Part shown: positions 6,109 through 8,672 of the stretch, one piece after another
Numbering within the stretch: position 1 is the stretch's first letter
How the letters are laid out: each line of letters starts with the position of its first letter
NCBI GenBank assembly: GCA_902803725.1
Contig: CADCRD010000185.1
Coordinates: forward strand, 1-8,672
DNA length: 8,672 nucleotides
Source: an uncultured Eubacteriales bacterium
Lineage (GTDB): Bacteria > Bacillota > Clostridia > Peptostreptococcales > Anaerovoracaceae
Direction of reading: 5' to 3'
Notes under the pieces: model-generated
What the model was told of the DNA's origin: nothing
What the model saw: the letters and a program-made list of their open reading frames with translations, nothing else
Database searches by the model: none
Made by a program: the position numbers and the translations under genes

Positions 6109-6160
6109 AGAAGGTGAGCTGATATGGCTCACCTTCTCTCTTTTTCTCTTTTTTTGTTCT
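6109..6160 (+). terminator. Rho-independent terminator of htrA, possibly bidirectional
   Basis: A perfect 11-bp stem (AGAAGGTGAGC at 6109-6119 with its complement at 6127-6137) and a 7-nt loop are followed by a long T-rich tract from 6141 onward. It begins 47 nt after the htrA stop. In the opposite direction the same hairpin would be followed by a modest T-rich stretch (TGCTCTTCTATATTATT), so it may also end transcripts of the convergent aqpZ gene. Confidence 0.9.
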
Positions 6161-6187
6161 TTTTACATCTCGGGGCAGCTGTTTCTG

Positions 6188-6880
6188 CTACGCGTTCTTT
6201 TCCAGCATTTTATGAACTGCTGCAGCAAGTGCTGCACCAACAAGAGGAGCAACTATGAAGACCCAAAGGCATCCTATCGGTTCAGTATTGCCTCTGATAG
6301 CTGCTGCGATAGCGGGACCTATACTGCGTGCCGGGTTGACACTGGTTCCTGTAAGTCCAATGCCGAAGATATGTACGAACGTCAGTGTCAGACCTATTAC
6401 CAGGCCGCCAAAAGAACCATGTCCGAATTTATCCGAAGTAACACCCAGTATCGTCAATACGAAAATAAATGTCAGCACGATCTCAACCAGACATCCTACA
6501 GCTGCATTGCCGCCAACTCCCGCAAGACCATTTGAACCAAAACCGCCAGTCATGTCAGTTATTCCCGCACCATTGAATATTGCTGCCAGTATTGCCGCTC
6601 CAAAGCAGGCACCCAGCACCTGAGAAATAACATATCCGATAAAATCCTTTGTTGTCATCCCGCCGTTCATCAGGACACCCAATGAAACGGCCGGATTGAT
6701 ATGACAGCCTGAGATGTTGCCTATCGAATATGCCATCGCCACAATCGACAGCCCAAACGCCAGAGCCGTAAGAAGATATCCACTGCCGCTTGCAGCATCA
6801 CAGCCTACCAGCATTGCTGTTCCACAGCCTAATGTCGTCAATGTACATGTCCCTATAAATTCTGCAATATATTTGTTCAA
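6188..6880 (-). CDS. aqpZ: AqpZ-type water channel (MIP family)
   Basis: The 230-residue integral membrane protein should form tetramers that let water cross the cytoplasmic membrane. It shows six hydrophobic spans and both pore half-helices: NPA at 62-64 (HINPAVSLG) and NPAR at 182-185 (TSVNPARSIGPA). Aligned with E. coli AqpZ, the selectivity-filter residues are F42, H170, T179 and R185, equivalent to F43, H174, T183 and R189. This is the water-specific set, not the wider Trp/Gly/Phe/Arg filter of glycerol facilitators. Length also fits AqpZ (231) rather than GlpF (281). The start is TTG at 6878-6880, 9 nt after AAGGGAGG, giving the classical MNKYIAEFIGT opening. An in-frame ATG at 6940 would add 20 unrelated residues, run through a hairpin, and place the ribosome binding site inside the gene. 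It lies 84 nt downstream of pckA on the same strand and convergent with htrA, so read-through from pckA is possible. Confidence 0.93.
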   Translation of the reverse strand: MNKYIAEFIGTCTLTTLGCGTAMLVGCDAASGSGYLLTALAFGLSIVAMAYSIGNISGCHINPAVSLGVLMNGGMTTKDFIGYVISQVLGACFGAAILAAIFNGAGITDMTGGFGSNGLAGVGGNAAVGCLVEIVLTFIFVLTILGVTSDKFGHGSFGGLVIGLTLTFVHIFGIGLTGTSVNPARSIGPAIAAAIRGNTEPIGCLWVFIVAPLVGAALAAAVHKMLEKNA

Positions 6881-6889
6881 ATCCAAACA

Positions 6890-6897
6890 CCTCCCTT
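6890..6897 (-). promoter_or_regulatory. Ribosome binding site fixing the TTG start of aqpZ
   Basis: AAGGGAGG on the minus strand with a 9-nt spacer to TTG at 6880. A nearer TTG (6884-6886) is only 3 nt away and is too close. Confidence 0.8.
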
Positions 6898-6905
6898 TAA
6901 ATAAC

Positions 6906-6939
6906 TGACCGCCCTGCAATTCGGCTGCACAGGCGGTCA
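6906..6939 (-). terminator. Hairpin between pckA and aqpZ: weak terminator or attenuator
   Basis: Perfect 8-bp outer arms TGACCGCC (6906-6913) and GGCGGTCA (6932-6939), with an inner TGCA/TGCA pairing at 6915-6918 and 6926-6929. On the minus strand it begins 25 nt after the pckA stop and is followed by GTTATTTAAA, a poor U-tract, then directly by the aqpZ ribosome binding site. It could end part of the pckA transcripts while allowing some read-through into aqpZ. The structure is clear; the role is inferred. Confidence 0.5.
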
Positions 6940-6945
6940 AAAATA

Positions 6946-6964
6946 ATATCAGCGTTATATCAGC
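6946..6964. repeat. Direct repeat of an 8-bp unit, one helical turn apart
   Basis: ATATCAGC occurs at 6946-6953 and 6957-6964, an 11-bp period, directly after the pckA stop codon. The spacing would put both copies on the same face of the helix. A TATTAT hexamer on the minus strand overlaps it but has no good -35 box. It may be chance. Confidence 0.4.
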
Positions 6965-8548
6965 TTATTCGCCTTTCGGTCCTGCTTCGATGATGGCCTT
7001 ATCCATGTTCGGATACTTTTCAGCAAAGTTTCTGAAGAACATTCCAGCTAACTTTTTAGCCATTTCATCATAAGCGTCCTTGTCTGCCCACGTTTCTCTC
7101 GGGTTCATCACCTCTGAAGGTGCGCCCGGGCAAGACTGCGGAACATCGAGGTTGAACAGATCATCATGAACGAATTCTGCCTTCTCCAGTTCACCGTTAA
7201 GAGCAGCTGTGATCATTGCTCTTGTGTATTTCAACTTCATTCTGGAACCTGTTCCGTAGGGACCACCAGTCCATCCCGTATTAACGAGATATACTTTTGT
7301 GTCATATTTTTCGATCTTTTCACCCAGCATATTGGCATATACATTGGGATCCATAGGCATGAACGGCTCACCGAAAAGTGTTGAGAATGTAGGTACTGGT
7401 TCGGTGATTCCGCGCTCTGTACCTGCAACTTTGGATGTAAATCCCGTCACGAAATGGTACATAGCTGCTTCTTTGCTCAGTCTTGAGATCGGCGGCAGTA
7501 CGCCAAAGCTGTCAGCTGTCAGGAAGATGACTGCCTTCGGGATACCGCCGACTCCCGGTATAGCCGCATTATTGATGTATTCGATCGGATATCCGACACG
7601 TGTATTATCCGTTATCCTGTTGTCACTGTAATCAGGATGTCTGTTCTCATCCAGGATGACGTTTTCAACAAGACTGCCGAATTTGATAGCGCCATATATG
7701 TCAGGTTCGTTCTCCGGATCAAGATCGATGCACTTAGCATAGCATCCGCCTTCAAAATTGAAGATACCTGTTTCTGTCCAGCCGTGCTCATCATCACCGA
7801 TAAGCTTTCTGGCCGGGTCAGCGGACAGAGTCGTCTTGCCTGTTCCGGAAAGACCGAAGAATACTGCTGTGTCATTTGTCTCAGGATCCATATTGGCAGA
7901 GCAATGCATCGGCAGTACACCCATCTTCGGCATCTCGTAGTTCATTACTGAAAAGACACTTTTTTTGATCTCACCAGCATACTGTGAGCCTGCGATCAGG
8001 ACTTTTTTTGCTTCGTAGTCGATCATGATGGCAGCTTCGCTGTTGACTCCATCAACCTCAGGGATGCATTTGAATCCTGGTGCACAGATAACTGTATAGT
8101 CCGCTTCACCAAAGCTTTCCAGCTCTTCAGCAGTAGGTCTGATGAGAAGATCTCTTATGAACAGATTCTGGCTGGCCAGTTCATTTACGATGCGGAATTT
8201 CTTTGTGCAGGCCGGGTCTGCTCCTGCCATGCCGTCAAAAATGAATATTTCACGGCCCTGCAGATAAGCGACCATTTTTGCTTCGATTGCATCGAACTTT
8301 TCCTTTGAAATCGGTACATTTACCTTTCCCCAGGCGATCTCATCATGTACAGACGGAACGTCTACGATGAATTTGTCGTCAGGGGATCTTCCGGTGTATT
8401 TGCCCGTTTCAACTACCAGTGCACCTGTGTCGCTGAGTACGCCTTCACCTCTTTCGAGGGCTTTTTCAGTCAGCTGAGCCGGCATCATGTTGCGGTATAC
8501 AGCTGACGGGTTGATAATGCCTAATTTTTCAAGGCCATATGTCTCCAT
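6965..8548 (-). CDS. pckA: ATP-dependent phosphoenolpyruvate carboxykinase
   Basis: Cytosolic enzyme that interconverts oxaloacetate plus ATP with phosphoenolpyruvate, ADP and CO2; it serves gluconeogenesis, or in many fermenters CO2 fixation toward C4 acids. The 527 residues are full length (E. coli 540). Active-site elements are all present: TGRSPDDK with R54, Y190 and K196 (QYAGEIKK), H215 (MHCSAN), the P-loop GLSGTGKTT at 232-240 with K238 and T239, the metal-binding GDDEHGW at 251-257 with D252 and D253, and NTRVGYPI with R317. The adenine-binding region TGWTGGPYGTGSRMKL is at about 424-439. The P-loop and length exclude the GTP-dependent type. ATG at 8546-8548 is preceded by GGGAGG at 8557-8562 with an 8-nt spacer. 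The gene is first in its direction within the window, with aqpZ 84 nt downstream. Confidence 0.97.
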   Translation of the reverse strand: METYGLEKLGIINPSAVYRNMMPAQLTEKALERGEGVLSDTGALVVETGKYTGRSPDDKFIVDVPSVHDEIAWGKVNVPISKEKFDAIEAKMVAYLQGREIFIFDGMAGADPACTKKFRIVNELASQNLFIRDLLIRPTAEELESFGEADYTVICAPGFKCIPEVDGVNSEAAIMIDYEAKKVLIAGSQYAGEIKKSVFSVMNYEMPKMGVLPMHCSANMDPETNDTAVFFGLSGTGKTTLSADPARKLIGDDEHGWTETGIFNFEGGCYAKCIDLDPENEPDIYGAIKFGSLVENVILDENRHPDYSDNRITDNTRVGYPIEYINNAAIPGVGGIPKAVIFLTADSFGVLPPISRLSKEAAMYHFVTGFTSKVAGTERGITEPVPTFSTLFGEPFMPMDPNVYANMLGEKIEKYDTKVYLVNTGWTGGPYGTGSRMKLKYTRAMITAALNGELEKAEFVHDDLFNLDVPQSCPGAPSEVMNPRETWADKDAYDEMAKKLAGMFFRNFAEKYPNMDKAIIEAGPKGE

Positions 8549-8672
8549 TTTATTTTCCTCCCGTCTGCATTTTTCTGCAAATCCAACTTACTCTTTGCCC
8601 TGCTGTTGGCATTGATTTATGCTAAAGCAAAGCAATTTAAATCTTTCGATCAGTTTAATTATAAATGGTTAA
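8549..8672 (-). promoter_or_regulatory. pckA leader and partial promoter
   Basis: A perfect TATAAT reads on the minus strand at 8658-8663. Its -35 box would fall beyond the right edge, so the promoter cannot be confirmed. Transcription from it would start near 8651 and give a leader of about 100 nt. That leader can fold: CTTTGC at 8593-8598 pairs with GCAAAG at 8627-8632, enclosing GCAT/ATGC arms at 8609-8612 and 8619-8622. I saw no clear cre (CcpA) site. Confidence 0.4.

Noticed and set aside
6147..6187. A separate terminator for aqpZ next to its stop codon
   Set aside because: No stable stem precedes a T-run in the minus-strand direction here; only the shared hairpin at 6109-6137 could serve.
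6881..6940. A longer aqpZ start at the ATG at 6940
   Set aside because: The added 20 residues do not resemble a MIP N-terminus, the sequence encodes the intergenic hairpin, and a good ribosome binding site at 6890-6897 serves the TTG at 6880.
6935..6941. GGTCAAA heptamer, a possible CtsR half-site
   Set aside because: CtsR operators need two close tandem copies; the second copy is absent, and the heptamer is part of the hairpin arm after pckA rather than upstream of a stress gene.

Overview
The window reads as ordinary chromosomal DNA of a low-to-mid GC, Gram-positive anaerobe of the Clostridia. This is inferred from strong AGGAGG-type Shine-Dalgarno sites, GTG and TTG starts beside ATG, short intergenic gaps, and a set of families typical of gut Firmicutes: DUF1846, DUF1934, a PgcA-type phosphohexomutase, a membrane-anchored HtrA and an ATP-dependent PEP carboxykinase. 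Lachnospiraceae or a close relative is plausible but is not proven by this sequence. No phage, transposon, CRISPR, tRNA or rRNA signal was seen.

Layout. A minus-strand cluster runs from about 4651 down to the left edge: phosphohexomutase (pgcA-like), Hsp33 chaperone (hslO), a DUF1934 (YwiB-like) beta-barrel protein, a 32-residue single-pass membrane protein at 1330-1428, and a DUF1846 protein that leaves the window at base 1. Gaps in this cluster are 36 to 139 nt and no convincing terminator interrupts it, so it is probably one operon or a few overlapping transcripts. Divergent to it, on the plus strand, is an HtrA/DegP-like serine protease (4919-6061) closed by a perfect 11-bp hairpin terminator. 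To the right, back on the minus strand, lie an AqpZ-type water channel (6188-6880) and pckA (6965-8548). The 84-nt gap between them holds a hairpin and a direct repeat. No gene-free stretch exceeds 300 nt; the longest is the 267-nt divergent region 4652-4918, which holds two candidate promoters for the pgcA cluster and two short tandem duplications.

Starts. Four minus-strand starts were set by Shine-Dalgarno position rather than by longest frame: GTG at 1260 (DUF1846), ATG at 1920 (DUF1934), ATG at 4651 (pgcA) and TTG at 6880 (aqpZ).

How the genes fit together. PgcA (hexose phosphate interconversion) and PckA (oxaloacetate/PEP exchange) are central carbon enzymes. Hsp33 (redox-switched cytosolic holdase) and HtrA (extracytoplasmic protease) are protein quality-control factors that sit back-to-back across the divergent promoter region. 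The most unusual product is the HtrA: it has a tyrosine-rich cytoplasmic head, no PDZ domain, and an acidic Gly/Asn/Gln tail with no basic residue that ends in a run of phenylalanines. I found no clear new multi-gene system.
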